The position numbers and the translations under genes were made by a program. Below are positions 51,417 to 60,309 of a stretch of 64,000 nt of DNA, one piece after another. The DNA comes from an uncultured Faecalibacterium sp. (GTDB lineage: Bacteria > Bacillota > Clostridia > Oscillospirales > Ruminococcaceae): NCBI GenBank assembly GCA_934547065.1, contig CAKTEF010000008.1, positions 1-64,000 of the forward strand, given 5' to 3'. Each line of letters opens with the position of its first letter. The stretch's first letter is position 1. Below the pieces are notes generated by a model that saw only the letters and a program-made list of their open reading frames with translations, had not been told where the DNA came from and ran no database searches.

Positions 51417-52682
51417 ATGTCAATGTTAAACCACTTTTTCGATTACAAACCCGAAGTCCTGGCGCTGGATGAAAAAGCCATGGAGCTTTGCCAGCCCTAT
51501 TTCCGCCACATGGAGGAGATCCGGGACTATAACCAGCTCAAAATGCTGAAAGCCTTTGCCGACACCCAAATGTCCTCCACCGATATGCTGGGCACCACCG
51601 GATACGGCCTGTGGGATACCGGCCGCGCCAAGCTGGAACAGATCTTTGCTGAGGTGATGGGGGCTGAGGACGCTCTGGTGCGCAGCCAGTTCCAGAGCGG
51701 CACCCATACGCTGGCCGTGGCACTGTTCGGCCTGCTGCACACGGGGGACACCCTGCTGGCCGCTACCGGCCGCCCCTACGATACGCTGGAGGGCGTGATC
51801 GGCCTGGACGGCAAGGGAAAAGGCACCGGCACGCTGATGGATTACGGCGTGAAGTATGACGAAGCACCCCTCAAGGCCGATTTTACCCCGGACTACGATC
51901 TCATTGCAAAAAAGGCCCCGGGGGCCAAAGTATGCCATATCCAGCGCAGCCGGGGCTATCTGCAGCGCACGGCCTTTGACCTGGACACCATCCAAAAGAT
52001 CGCCGATACCGCCCGCGCAGCCAACCCGGAGATCATCATCTTTGTGGACAACTGCTATGGCGAGTTCACCCAGACGCAGGAGCCCTGCCAGGTGGGAGCC
52101 GACCTTGTGGTAGGCAGCCTGATCAAGAACCCCGGCGGCGGCATTGCCCCCACCGGCGGCTACATCGCAGGTCGGAAAGACCTGGTGGAGCTGTGCGCCT
52201 ACCGCCTGAACGCACCGGGTCTTGGCAAGGAGCTGGGCTGCACGCTGGAAACGCCCCGCGATATGTATCTGGGCTTCTACTATGCCCCCGGCGTGGTCTG
52301 CGAGGCCATCAAAACGGCCATCTACGCCCAGTGCCTGCTGGAACTGGTGGGCAAAAAGCCCATCCCGCGCTACTGCGAGGATCACAACGATATCGTGACC
52401 TGCTTTGACGCAGGCACTGCCGATGCGCTGATCGGGTTCTGCCGCGGCGTGCAGGCGGCAAGCCCGGTGGACAGCTACGCGGCCCCGGAACCCAGCCCGG
52501 AACCGGGCTATACCGATGAGGTCATCATGGCCAGCGGCAGCTTTACGCAGGGCAGCACCATCGAGCTTTCGTGCGACGGCCCCCTGCGCGAGCCCTATAC
52601 CTGCTATTTACAGGGCGGCCTGAACTTTGCCGCCAGCCGTGCCGGTGTGCTGCTGGCCGTGCAGAACGCGTATTTCAAATAA
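51417..52682 (+). CDS. methionine gamma-lyase family PLP protein
   Basis: PLP enzyme of the Clostridia/Bacillus YnbB-type aluminium-resistance/methionine-gamma-lyase group (421 residues). The QFQSGTHTLAVALFGLLHTGD segment and the PLP-lysine region (GSLIKNPGGGIAPTGGYIAG) are recognisable. The true reaction of this branch is not firmly established. The ATG at 51417 is reasonable; a GGAAGGA site lies some 14 bp away, so M3 at 51423 is an alternative. Confidence 0.88.
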   Translation: MSMLNHFFDYKPEVLALDEKAMELCQPYFRHMEEIRDYNQLKMLKAFADTQMSSTDMLGTTGYGLWDTGRAKLEQIFAEVMGAEDALVRSQFQSGTHTLAVALFGLLHTGDTLLAATGRPYDTLEGVIGLDGKGKGTGTLMDYGVKYDEAPLKADFTPDYDLIAKKAPGAKVCHIQRSRGYLQRTAFDLDTIQKIADTARAANPEIIIFVDNCYGEFTQTQEPCQVGADLVVGSLIKNPGGGIAPTGGYIAGRKDLVELCAYRLNAPGLGKELGCTLETPRDMYLGFYYAPGVVCEAIKTAIYAQCLLELVGKKPIPRYCEDHNDIVTCFDAGTADALIGFCRGVQAASPVDSYAAPEPSPEPGYTDEVIMASGSFTQGSTIELSCDGPLREPYTCYLQGGLNFAASRAGVLLAVQNAYFK

Positions 52683-52728
52683 CCCTCTCAGTCTCGCTTT
52701 GCTCGCCAGCTCTCCCAAAGGGAGAGCC
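52683..52728. repeat. MITE-like palindromic repeat, copy B (half element)
   Basis: CCCTCTCAGTCTCGC start and CTCTCCC/GGGAGAG hairpin match the left half of copy C (55357-55402). The right half is missing. It directly follows the lyase stop and may act as its transcript end. Confidence 0.65.
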
Positions 52729-52825
52729 ATTGGCAAGCCGGTTTTGAGTCTGGAAATCGCCTGCGGCTCCCAAGGCTTTGGGGCCCTGTGGCCACAGGCA
52801 GGGCTTTCATTTATCGGAGGTAGAG

Positions 52826-54004
52826 ATGCCACAGTTAAGTGATCGTGTCGGCACGTTTACCGATTCGGTCATCCGCCGGATGACCCGCATCAACAATCAG
52901 TACGACTCCATCAACCTTTCCCAGGGGTTCCCGGATTTTGACCCGCCCAAAGAGCTTACGGATGCACTGGCCGCAGCGGCCCACAATGGCCCCCACCAGT
53001 ACGCCGTGACCTTTGGTGCGCAGAATTTCCGCGAGGCGCTGGCCCAAAAGACCAGCCCCGCTCTGCACCACGCCGTGGATCCGAACACCGAGATCTGTGT
53101 GACCTGCGGCGGCACCGAAGCCATGATGGCGGCGATGATGACCATTTGCAACCCCGGGGATAAGGTGATGATCTTCTCACCGTTTTACGAGAACTACGGG
53201 GCCGATGCCATCCTTTCCGGGGCGGAGCCTATTTATATCCCGCTGGTTCCGCCGACGTATGAGTTTGATCTGTCGCGGATCGAAAAGGGCTTTGCCGAGG
53301 GGGCCAAGGCGCTGATCCTCTGCAACCCCTCCAACCCCTGCGGCAAGGTGTTCCGCCGTGAGGAGCTGGAAGCCATTGCAAAGCTTGCCATCCGGTATGA
53401 TGCCTTTGTGGTCACGGATGAGGTGTATGAGCACATCGTCTACGCCCCCGCAGAGCACATCTGCATGGCCAGCCTGCCCGGCATGTTCGAACACACCATC
53501 ACCTGCAACTCGCTGTCCAAGACCTATTCCATCACGGGCTGGCGGCTTGGCTACCTGATCGGCCCGGCCTGGGTCATTGAGGGAGCCCGCAAGGTACATG
53601 ATTTCCTGACAGTGGGGGCCGCCGCACCCCTGCAGGAAGCCGCCGTGGCCGGGCTGACCCTGCCCGCCGGCTATTACGAAAGCCTGCGCACGCTCTATAC
53701 CGAAAAGCGGGACCGCTTTCTGGCCGGGCTGGACCGGATCGGGCTCAAGCACAATGTGCCGCAGGGCACCTATTTTGTCCTGATCGACATTTCGGATTTT
53801 CTGGCCCTGCCGCAGTTTGCGGGCTGGACGGATCTGCAGTTCTGCGAGTGGATGATCCGGAACATCGGCGTGGCCGCCGTGCCGGGTTCCAGCTTCTTCC
53901 GGGAGCCGGTGAACCACCTGATCCGGATGCATTTTGCCCGCGGCAATGAAGTGTTGGATGAAGCGGTTCGTCGGTTGGAAAAACTGACCGCGATGTTAAA
54001 ATAA
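52826..54004 (+). CDS. pyridoxal phosphate-dependent aminotransferase
   Basis: Class I/II aminotransferase (392 residues). The INLSQGFPDFDPP start, the NPSNPCGKVF loop, DEVYEH and the PLP lysine in NSLSKTYSITGWRLGY are all clear. The sequence resembles aspartate and kynurenine-type aminotransferases, but the amino acid cannot be assigned. The ATG at 52826 has CGGAGG upstream. It is followed by pepC. Confidence 0.92.
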   Translation: MPQLSDRVGTFTDSVIRRMTRINNQYDSINLSQGFPDFDPPKELTDALAAAAHNGPHQYAVTFGAQNFREALAQKTSPALHHAVDPNTEICVTCGGTEAMMAAMMTICNPGDKVMIFSPFYENYGADAILSGAEPIYIPLVPPTYEFDLSRIEKGFAEGAKALILCNPSNPCGKVFRREELEAIAKLAIRYDAFVVTDEVYEHIVYAPAEHICMASLPGMFEHTITCNSLSKTYSITGWRLGYLIGPAWVIEGARKVHDFLTVGAAAPLQEAAVAGLTLPAGYYESLRTLYTEKRDRFLAGLDRIGLKHNVPQGTYFVLIDISDFLALPQFAGWTDLQFCEWMIRNIGVAAVPGSSFFREPVNHLIRMHFARGNEVLDEAVRRLEKLTAMLK

Positions 54005-54020
54005 AGAAAGTGTGATATCC

Positions 54021-55337
54021 ATGAACCATGTAACTCCCATTGATGCCAGGATGCTGGCCCGCTTTGAGCGGGGTTATGATGCCCGCCCGGAGCTGCAGGT
54101 GATGTCCAATGCCATCTCCCGCACCGCTCTGCCGGATGCCGCCTTTGTGCCTGCCGCAGCAGCCAGGCTGCAAATGGATTTCTCGGTGCTGGTCAAGACC
54201 GACAACATCACCAACCAGAAGCAGAGCGGCCGCTGCTGGATGTTCTCCACCCTGAACATGCTGCGTCAGCGTGTGATCGAGAAGTGCAATCTGGAAGATT
54301 TCTCGTTTTCGCCCACCTATCTGGCGTTCTATGATAAGCTGGAAAAGGCCAACCTGTTCTTTGAGAATGTCATCCACTTTGCAGACCAGGAACTGGATGA
54401 CCGCGAGACCTTTACCCTGATGGGGAATCCGCTGCCGGATGGCGGCCAGTGGGATATGGCCATCAGCCTGATCAAAAAGTATGGTCTGGTGCCGTCCTGG
54501 GTCATGCCGGAAACGGTGCATTCCACCGGAACGGCCAAGTATCTGCCCATCCTGTGCCGGAAAATGCGCGAGGATGCGCTGGAACTGCGGGCGCTGGTCC
54601 GGGCGGGCAAAGACCCCGCAGTGCGCCGTGAGGAGATGCTGGCCGAGATCTACAACGCCCTGCGCATCCTCTACGGCCAGCCGCCCAAGACGTTTGATTT
54701 TGAGTACACCGACAAGGATCGGGCCTACCACCGCGACTGCGGCATGACCCCGCACAGCTTCCTGGAAACGTATGTGGGCAACGATTTTGATGACTATGCC
54801 GTGATCATTTCTTCGCCCATCCATGAGGTCAATCGTACGTACTGCCAGCCGTTCATGGGCGACGTGGTGGAGGAAAACATGTTCTGGCTCAACCTCTCGC
54901 AGGAGGAATTGGAGGATCTGACCATCCGCCAGCTTCAGGCAGGCGAGGGCGTGATGTTCAGCTGCGACTGCCACCCGGACGGCGACCGCGCCAACGGTTA
55001 CTGGGATCCGGACAGCTTCCAGTACGGCGAGGTGCTGGGCGGCCTGACGTTCCACATGACCAAGGCCGAGCGGATGCTTACCCGTGACAGCACCATGAAC
55101 CACTGCATGATGTTCTGCGGCGTGAATCTGGACGAAAACGGCCAGCCCAACCGCTGGAAGATCGAAAACAGCTGGGGCGAAACCGCTGGCCAAAAAGGCT
55201 ATTACATTGGCAGCGAGAAATGGTTCCAGGCCAATGTCTATCAGGTCACGGTGCGTAAGAGCCTGCTGACCGATGCCCAGCGCGCCCTGCTGGACCAGGA
55301 GCCTCTGCCCATGAAGCTGTGGGATCCGCTGGGTTGA
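54021..55337 (+). CDS. pepC: aminopeptidase C (bleomycin hydrolase family)
   Basis: Cytoplasmic cysteine aminopeptidase that trims peptides (438 residues). Catalytic motifs are present: Cys in KQSGRCWMFSTLN, His in STMNHCMMFCG and Asn in IENSWGE. The ATG at 54021 has only a weak site; a GTG at 54012 is possible. It follows the aminotransferase by 16 bp and may share its transcript. Confidence 0.93.
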   Translation: MNHVTPIDARMLARFERGYDARPELQVMSNAISRTALPDAAFVPAAAARLQMDFSVLVKTDNITNQKQSGRCWMFSTLNMLRQRVIEKCNLEDFSFSPTYLAFYDKLEKANLFFENVIHFADQELDDRETFTLMGNPLPDGGQWDMAISLIKKYGLVPSWVMPETVHSTGTAKYLPILCRKMREDALELRALVRAGKDPAVRREEMLAEIYNALRILYGQPPKTFDFEYTDKDRAYHRDCGMTPHSFLETYVGNDFDDYAVIISSPIHEVNRTYCQPFMGDVVEENMFWLNLSQEELEDLTIRQLQAGEGVMFSCDCHPDGDRANGYWDPDSFQYGEVLGGLTFHMTKAERMLTRDSTMNHCMMFCGVNLDENGQPNRWKIENSWGETAGQKGYYIGSEKWFQANVYQVTVRKSLLTDAQRALLDQEPLPMKLWDPLG

Positions 55338-55356
55338 TTTTGGAATAAAAGAATAG

Positions 55357-55512
55357 CCCTCTCAGTCACGCTGACGCGTGCCAGCTCCCCCAAAGGGGAG
55401 CCAATGCATCTGACAGGAAAAAGGCATTGAATTTTGCACGGCCTTATCTTGAAAGTGCGATTGTCTCTCCCCTTTGGGAGAGGTGGCATTGCGAAGCAAT
55501 GACGGAGAGGGC
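55357..55512. repeat. MITE-like palindromic repeat, copy C (complete)
   Basis: About 46 bp halves (55357-55402 and about 55464-55512) are imperfect inverted repeats of each other, flanking about 60 bp. Each half forms its own hairpin (CTCCCC/GGGGAG and CTCCCC/GGGAG). It separates pepC from the convergent histidine kinase, and may terminate both. Confidence 0.75.
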
Positions 55513-55521
55513 GTTTTCGTT

Positions 55522-57066
55522 TTATAATAACGGCAGCTTCAGCGTAAAGCAGCTGCCTTTGCCCACTTCGCTTTCCAGCAGGATCTCTCCATGGTGGAGG
55601 CGAGCCAGCTCCTGGGCGATGGTGAGTCCCAGGCCGGTGGAGTCGTGTTTGGAGTTGGCGGTGGTGTGGAAATAGCGATCAAACACGGCTGCCTGATCTT
55701 CCGGCGCAATGCCGCAGCCGGTGTCCCGTACCCGTACCAGAGCAAAGCCGCTGTCCGCAGCACAGCTCACGGTGATCTGCCCGCCTGCCGGAGTGTAGTG
55801 GATGGCGTTGGTCACAAGGTTCTGCACGATCTGCTGCAAGCGGATGGCATCGCCCCAGACAGGCAGGAGGGCGGCTGTGTCGGCTTGTAGGACAACGCCC
55901 TTTTTCTCCGCTTCGCTGCGACAGCCGCCGCACACGGCGGTGATGACAGCGTTCAGGAATACCCGGTCCTCGTTCAGCAGCACCTGCTTCTGTTCCAGCT
56001 TGGCAGCAAGGAACAGGTCCTCGGTCAGATGCCGCAAAAATTCCACCCGCTGCTGCAAGGCAGGCAGCAGGGCAGGCAGGGCTTCCGGAACGGCCTCCAG
56101 CGTTTCCAGCCCGCTGCTGACGGCAAACAGGGGGCTGCGCAGGTCGTGGAAGATGTTCAGCATCATGCTCTTGCGGGCCTCCGTCTCCTCGGTCAGGGCG
56201 CGGGTGCGTTCCATGACCCGTGCGTCCAGCTCGCGGGCCAGCTGCTCCGTGCGGTCGAACTGCAGGGCGAACCGGCGGCAGACATAGGTCATGCAGCCCA
56301 GTGTGAACGGGATATCGTAGATGCGGGCGCAGCGCAGCAGGTAGAACCAGATGCTTTCCTGGAAAAACGGGACGTTCAGCCCCGGCAGCAGCACCCAGAT
56401 CCGCAGCCCGGACGTAACAGCACAGGGGAACAACAGCAGCAAAGCCGAGCCGGAGCCGTTCCAGCAGGCGGCCAGGAGCAGCATCAGGCAGTAGGCCATG
56501 CCGCCCGCCAGCGCAATGGCCCGGAGCCAGGCAGAGGAGTGGAGTGACAGCAGAAGATACCCGGCTGTCAGCGCCAGTGCAAGGAGCTTCTGCTTCCGGT
56601 TTTCCGGGGCCTGGCCGGTCAGGGCGGCGCAGAGTCCGATGGGGGCCAGGACCGTCAGCGCGAAAAAGCTGCGCCGCAAGGCGACAACCATGGGATCTGT
56701 GCTGAGGGGCAAAAGGACGATCACTACGCCCCAGGCAATGAGCACCGCCAGGTAGAGCAGAAAATATCCCAGCTCCTGCTGCGGCTTGTAGCGGTAGAGC
56801 GCCAGAACCACGGCCGCCAGGGTGCAGAACACGGTGATCGCCAGCCATTGCAGGGTGGTCCGGAGGGTGAGGGCGGTTTGCCCCAGCTCCGGGTGGCTCC
56901 CGGCCCAGGCGATGAACAGGACCTCGGCTTCCTGGCGGCTCGCCAAGGCCGTGGTGCTCAGCGGCTGGCACCGGGCGTTGAGCCAGATGCCGACAAGCAC
57001 GATGCCAAACGTCAGCAGCACGGCCGCAAGGGCGAGAAAGAGCTTTTTATCGTTTGAATGATCCAT
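55522..57066 (-). CDS. membrane sensor histidine kinase
   Basis: Two-component sensor of 514 residues. The first half has one N-terminal helix, an extracytoplasmic loop of about 45 residues and about six to seven further helices, like 7TM-type sensors. A coiled-coil region follows, then the kinase core: H-box FHDLRSPLFAV (about residue 305), N-box NLVTNAIHYTPAGG and G boxes DTGCGI and STGLGLTI. It is divergent from its response regulator gene, with which it shares the control region. Confidence 0.92.
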   Translation of the reverse strand: MDHSNDKKLFLALAAVLLTFGIVLVGIWLNARCQPLSTTALASRQEAEVLFIAWAGSHPELGQTALTLRTTLQWLAITVFCTLAAVVLALYRYKPQQELGYFLLYLAVLIAWGVVIVLLPLSTDPMVVALRRSFFALTVLAPIGLCAALTGQAPENRKQKLLALALTAGYLLLSLHSSAWLRAIALAGGMAYCLMLLLAACWNGSGSALLLLFPCAVTSGLRIWVLLPGLNVPFFQESIWFYLLRCARIYDIPFTLGCMTYVCRRFALQFDRTEQLARELDARVMERTRALTEETEARKSMMLNIFHDLRSPLFAVSSGLETLEAVPEALPALLPALQQRVEFLRHLTEDLFLAAKLEQKQVLLNEDRVFLNAVITAVCGGCRSEAEKKGVVLQADTAALLPVWGDAIRLQQIVQNLVTNAIHYTPAGGQITVSCAADSGFALVRVRDTGCGIAPEDQAAVFDRYFHTTANSKHDSTGLGLTIAQELARLHHGEILLESEVGKGSCFTLKLPLL

Positions 57067-57089
57067 GGACAGCCTCCCTGGAAGAACAG

Positions 57090-57118
57090 TTGAGAAATGA
57101 GCCGGAATACGGTATACT
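57090..57118 (+). promoter_or_regulatory. promoter of the response regulator
   Basis: TTGAGA at 57090-57095, a 17 bp spacer and TATACT at 57113-57118. A mirrored AGTATA at 57126-57131 forms an inverted repeat around the start site. Confidence 0.78.
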
Positions 57119-57166
57119 AATCATCAGTATATCAAATTTATGCCGAAAAGGGGAGAGCAAAACCGC

Positions 57167-57868
57167 ATGATCCGTGTTTTGTTGGTGGAGGACGACCCGG
57201 TGATCCGGGATACGACCTGCTATTTCTTGAAAAGCCAGCAGAATTTTGAGGTAGTCTGTGCCGACACCGGCGGCGAGGCCCTGAGCCACGCCCGCGAAAA
57301 GTTCGACGTGATCCTGATGGACATTCTTTTGCCGGACACCAACGGCATGGATCTGTGCCAGCGCCTGCGCAGCTGGCACCACTGCCCCATCATCTTTACC
57401 TCCTGCCTGGACGACACCGATACGGTGGTGCGGGCACTGGAACTGGGCGGCGACGATTTCCTTGCAAAGCCCTACAACCACAAGGTCCTGCTGGCCCGCA
57501 TCATGGCAAACATCCGCCGGGTCCAGATGGATGCTGCAGAGCCCCGCGTCAACGGCTACCACTGCGCGGCCTTTACGCTGGATGCCGACAGCCATTGCGT
57601 GGAAAAAAGCGGTCAGCGCATCCATCTGGCCGATATGGAGTACCGCATCCTCACCCTGTTTGTGCGCTATCCCAACACGTTTTTTACGGCCAACGAGCTC
57701 TACCAGAAGATCTGGGGCAAAGAGAGCCTGGGAGATGTGCGCACGGTGCAGGTGCATATCCACAACCTGCGCAGCAAGATCGAACCGGACCCGGCCAAGC
57801 CCGTGTACCTGAAAAATGTCTGGGGCAAGGGCTATGTGTTCCGCCCGGAGGGGGAAGCCGAAAGCTGA
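57167..57868 (+). CDS. OmpR/PhoB-family response regulator
   Basis: Two-component regulator of 233 residues. The receiver has DD at residues 9-10, the phosphorylated Asp in VILMDILLP (about residue 49), Ser/Thr in FTSC and Lys in LAKPYN. A C-terminal winged helix (VRTVQVHIHNLRSKIEP, WGKGYVF) binds DNA. The ATG at 57167 follows GGGGAGAG; a start at 57140 is less likely. It pairs with the divergent histidine kinase, and is followed by repeats that may be its own binding sites. Confidence 0.94.
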   Translation: MIRVLLVEDDPVIRDTTCYFLKSQQNFEVVCADTGGEALSHAREKFDVILMDILLPDTNGMDLCQRLRSWHHCPIIFTSCLDDTDTVVRALELGGDDFLAKPYNHKVLLARIMANIRRVQMDAAEPRVNGYHCAAFTLDADSHCVEKSGQRIHLADMEYRILTLFVRYPNTFFTANELYQKIWGKESLGDVRTVQVHIHNLRSKIEPDPAKPVYLKNVWGKGYVFRPEGEAES

Positions 57869-57915
57869 TCTTTTGGTGCAAACATGAAGAAACGTTAAAC
57901 CGCGAGTGCCGGATT

Positions 57916-58037
57916 TTTAAGAAAATTTAAGCAGATGGCGCTTTTTGACCTCTAAATTGACCGTTATTTATCAAACAAAGTGCAAAAAACAGCGGTCTGC
58001 GGCAAAGAACCGGAAAAGATGCTTAAGAATCCTTAAG
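57916..58037. promoter_or_regulatory. direct-repeat operators upstream of the flavin reductase
   Basis: TTTAAG at 57916 and 57926, and CTTAAG at 58022 and 58032, each pair exactly 10 bp apart, share the pattern TTAAGAA, three bases, TTAAG. OmpR/PhoB-type regulators bind half-sites about one helix turn apart. The second pair lies just upstream of a TTGCAA -35-like box at 58045. A weak TTGACC repeat at 57945 and 57957 lies between. Confidence 0.6.
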
Positions 58038-58171
58038 GGACAACTTGCAAAAAATGTGTTAAATTATTATCGAACGAAGTGCGCGCTGCACTGTGGCAGC
58101 GCGTTTCGGATGAATTGAGAAGATGAATGAAGAACACAAGTGAACTCATAGAAGAAAGGACGTTCCGATCC

Positions 58172-60205
58172 ATGAACAAGATCTCCCGCAAAGGTTTCCT
58201 GAAGATCGCCGCTGCTGCTGCCATGTCCGGTGTCACCGCCGGTGCATTGGCCGCTTGCAACACTGCAAATTCCTCTGCCGCTTCTTCCGGCGCAGCCGGA
58301 AGCTACATTCCCGGTACCTACACCGGTACCGCCGAGGGCATTTCCTCCACCGTCAAGGTCACCATGACGTTCTCCGAGAGCGCTGTGACCGATGTGGTCG
58401 TTGATACCTCCGGCGAGACCGCTTCCTACGGTGCAGCCGCAGCCGACGAGCTGAAGAACCAGCTGCTGAACTCCGCTTCTGCCGAGATCGACGGCGTGTC
58501 CGGCTCCACCATCACCTCCGATGCCGTCATCAAGGCCGCCAAGAGCTGCTATGCACAGGCCAAGGGCGAGGCGACCGTTTCCTCTGTTCAGCTGCCGACC
58601 GGCGACGAGACCGACTGGCTGGGCAAGGAGCCTGACATCGACGAGGCTGCCATCACCGAGACCGTGGACACCGACATTGTGATCGTTGGCGCAGGCAACG
58701 GCGGCATGTTCGCTGCTGCCTATGCTGCTGCCAACGGCCTGAACTTCCGTGTCATCGAGCAGAACGGCAATGTGCAGGACACCCGCCACTGGTACGGTGC
58801 CATCGACTCTGCTGCCGCCAAAGCCGCCGGTGCTCCCGCCACCGATAAGGCCAAGCTGCTGAGCGAGATCAGCCGCTACGCCTCCGGCAAGTGCGACCAG
58901 CGCGTGGTCAAGACCTGGATCAACGAGTCTGCCGCGATGCACGACTTCATGCGCAGCATTCTGGAAGATAAGTACGGCTGGGTGTGCGATTTCACCTCTG
59001 GCAGCGAGGCTGCATGGCCCGCAGAGAATGCCGAGCACAACACCGATTATCTCTACCCCGTGCAGGAGCACAACTACATGGCCAGTGAGGCCGCTTCCGG
59101 CAAGCCCCGGAACGAGCTGCTGCTGGACTACATCCGCGAGCTGGGCTACGACGTGGACTTCAAGGTAAGCCTGGCCAAGCTGGAAAAGAACAGTGATGGC
59201 CGCATTACCGGCATCATCGCCCAGAGCACCGAGGATGATCACTTCATCCGCTACAACGCCAACCAGGGCGTGCTGCTGGCCTGCGGCGGTTTCCCCGGCA
59301 ACCCCTACATGATGGAGCAGCTGGACCCCCTGGGCACCAGTGTGACCACCGCCTGCTCTTACTCCCCGGCAGACAAGGGCTACGGCATCCGTGCCGCTGT
59401 CTGGGCCGGTGCAAACCTGGACAAGGAAGCCGCCCCCATGCTGTTTGACCGCGGCATTGTTGCCCCCGGCGTGGATGGCGGCTACGTGGACAGTGACTCC
59501 GCCTTTGGCGGCAAGGCGTTCCCCGGCAAGATCCGTCAGTACAACCCCGGCACCCAGCCGTTCCTGAAGGTGAACCGCAACGGCGAGCGCTTTGCCAACG
59601 AGAGCTGCCCCTACAACGATATCGTCTACGCCGCTGCCCACCAGCCGGGCCGCGTCTACGCCCAGATCTGCGATTCCAACATTCTGGAGGACGCAAAGCG
59701 TTTCCATACCATCGGCTGCTCTGCCCAGACCCGCAACGGCGGCGAGAAGTACATTCAGGGCAAGATGGACGAGGCCATCGAGGCCGGTGCATTGTTCAAG
59801 TGCGATACGCTGGACGAGCTGGCGGACAAGATGGGCTTTACCGGTGCTGCCAAGGACACGTTCCTTGCTACCGTGGAGCGTTACAACGAGCTGTATGACA
59901 AGCAGAACGATGAGGATTTCGGCAAGCCCGCTTACCGCCTGAGCGCGATCCGCACCGCTCCGTTCTATGGCTGCTGGCTGGGTGCCTCTCTGCTGTGTAC
60001 CGAGCAGGGCATTGCCATCAACGAAAAGGGCCAGGCTCTGGACAACAACAACCAGCCTATGGAGGGCCTGTACATCACCGGCGACATGTCCGGCAGCTTC
60101 TTTGCCAACAACTATCCCTGCCTGATGGCCGGTGTCGCCATGGGCCGCACCCTGACCTTTGCCATGAAAGCCGTCAAGCAGATGGCCGGTCTGGAAGAAG
60201 CGTAA
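58172..60205 (+). CDS. exported lipoprotein flavin reductase with FMN-binding domain and flavocytochrome c-like FAD domain
   Basis: Predicted surface reductase of 677 residues. The start at 58172 gives a lipoprotein signal with LAAC (Cys29) that begins like a Tat signal (SRKGFLK). Residues about 45-140 are an FMN-binding domain with the flavin-attachment motif DGVSGST (Thr113), filled by ApbE-type enzymes. From about 170 the FAD domain (IVIVGAGNGGM) of the fumarate reductase/flavocytochrome c family follows, with NRNGERFANES and the closing GLYITGDMSG. It probably passes electrons to a small organic acceptor outside the cell. The acceptor is unknown. Confidence 0.9.
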   Translation: MNKISRKGFLKIAAAAAMSGVTAGALAACNTANSSAASSGAAGSYIPGTYTGTAEGISSTVKVTMTFSESAVTDVVVDTSGETASYGAAAADELKNQLLNSASAEIDGVSGSTITSDAVIKAAKSCYAQAKGEATVSSVQLPTGDETDWLGKEPDIDEAAITETVDTDIVIVGAGNGGMFAAAYAAANGLNFRVIEQNGNVQDTRHWYGAIDSAAAKAAGAPATDKAKLLSEISRYASGKCDQRVVKTWINESAAMHDFMRSILEDKYGWVCDFTSGSEAAWPAENAEHNTDYLYPVQEHNYMASEAASGKPRNELLLDYIRELGYDVDFKVSLAKLEKNSDGRITGIIAQSTEDDHFIRYNANQGVLLACGGFPGNPYMMEQLDPLGTSVTTACSYSPADKGYGIRAAVWAGANLDKEAAPMLFDRGIVAPGVDGGYVDSDSAFGGKAFPGKIRQYNPGTQPFLKVNRNGERFANESCPYNDIVYAAAHQPGRVYAQICDSNILEDAKRFHTIGCSAQTRNGGEKYIQGKMDEAIEAGALFKCDTLDELADKMGFTGAAKDTFLATVERYNELYDKQNDEDFGKPAYRLSAIRTAPFYGCWLGASLLCTEQGIAINEKGQALDNNNQPMEGLYITGDMSGSFFANNYPCLMAGVAMGRTLTFAMKAVKQMAGLEEA

Positions 60206-60233
60206 TCACTACTAAAATCAACGGATAAAAATG

Positions 60234-60272
60234 CAGCGCCGCAGAAGCCAAAAGCCTCTGCGGCGCTGTTTT
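60234..60272 (+). terminator. terminator of the flavin reductase
   Basis: CAGCGCCGCAGA (60234-60245) pairs with TCTGCGGCGCTG (60257-60268), then TTT. Confidence 0.8.
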
Positions 60273-60309
60273 ACGTTCCCTCTATACACAAAAGAAAAGC
60301 AGCTCTGCC

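Noticed and set aside
51254..55512. A CRISPR array in the repeat-rich region
   Set aside because: The repeats are separate palindromic elements with genes between them. There are no regular spacers or cas genes.
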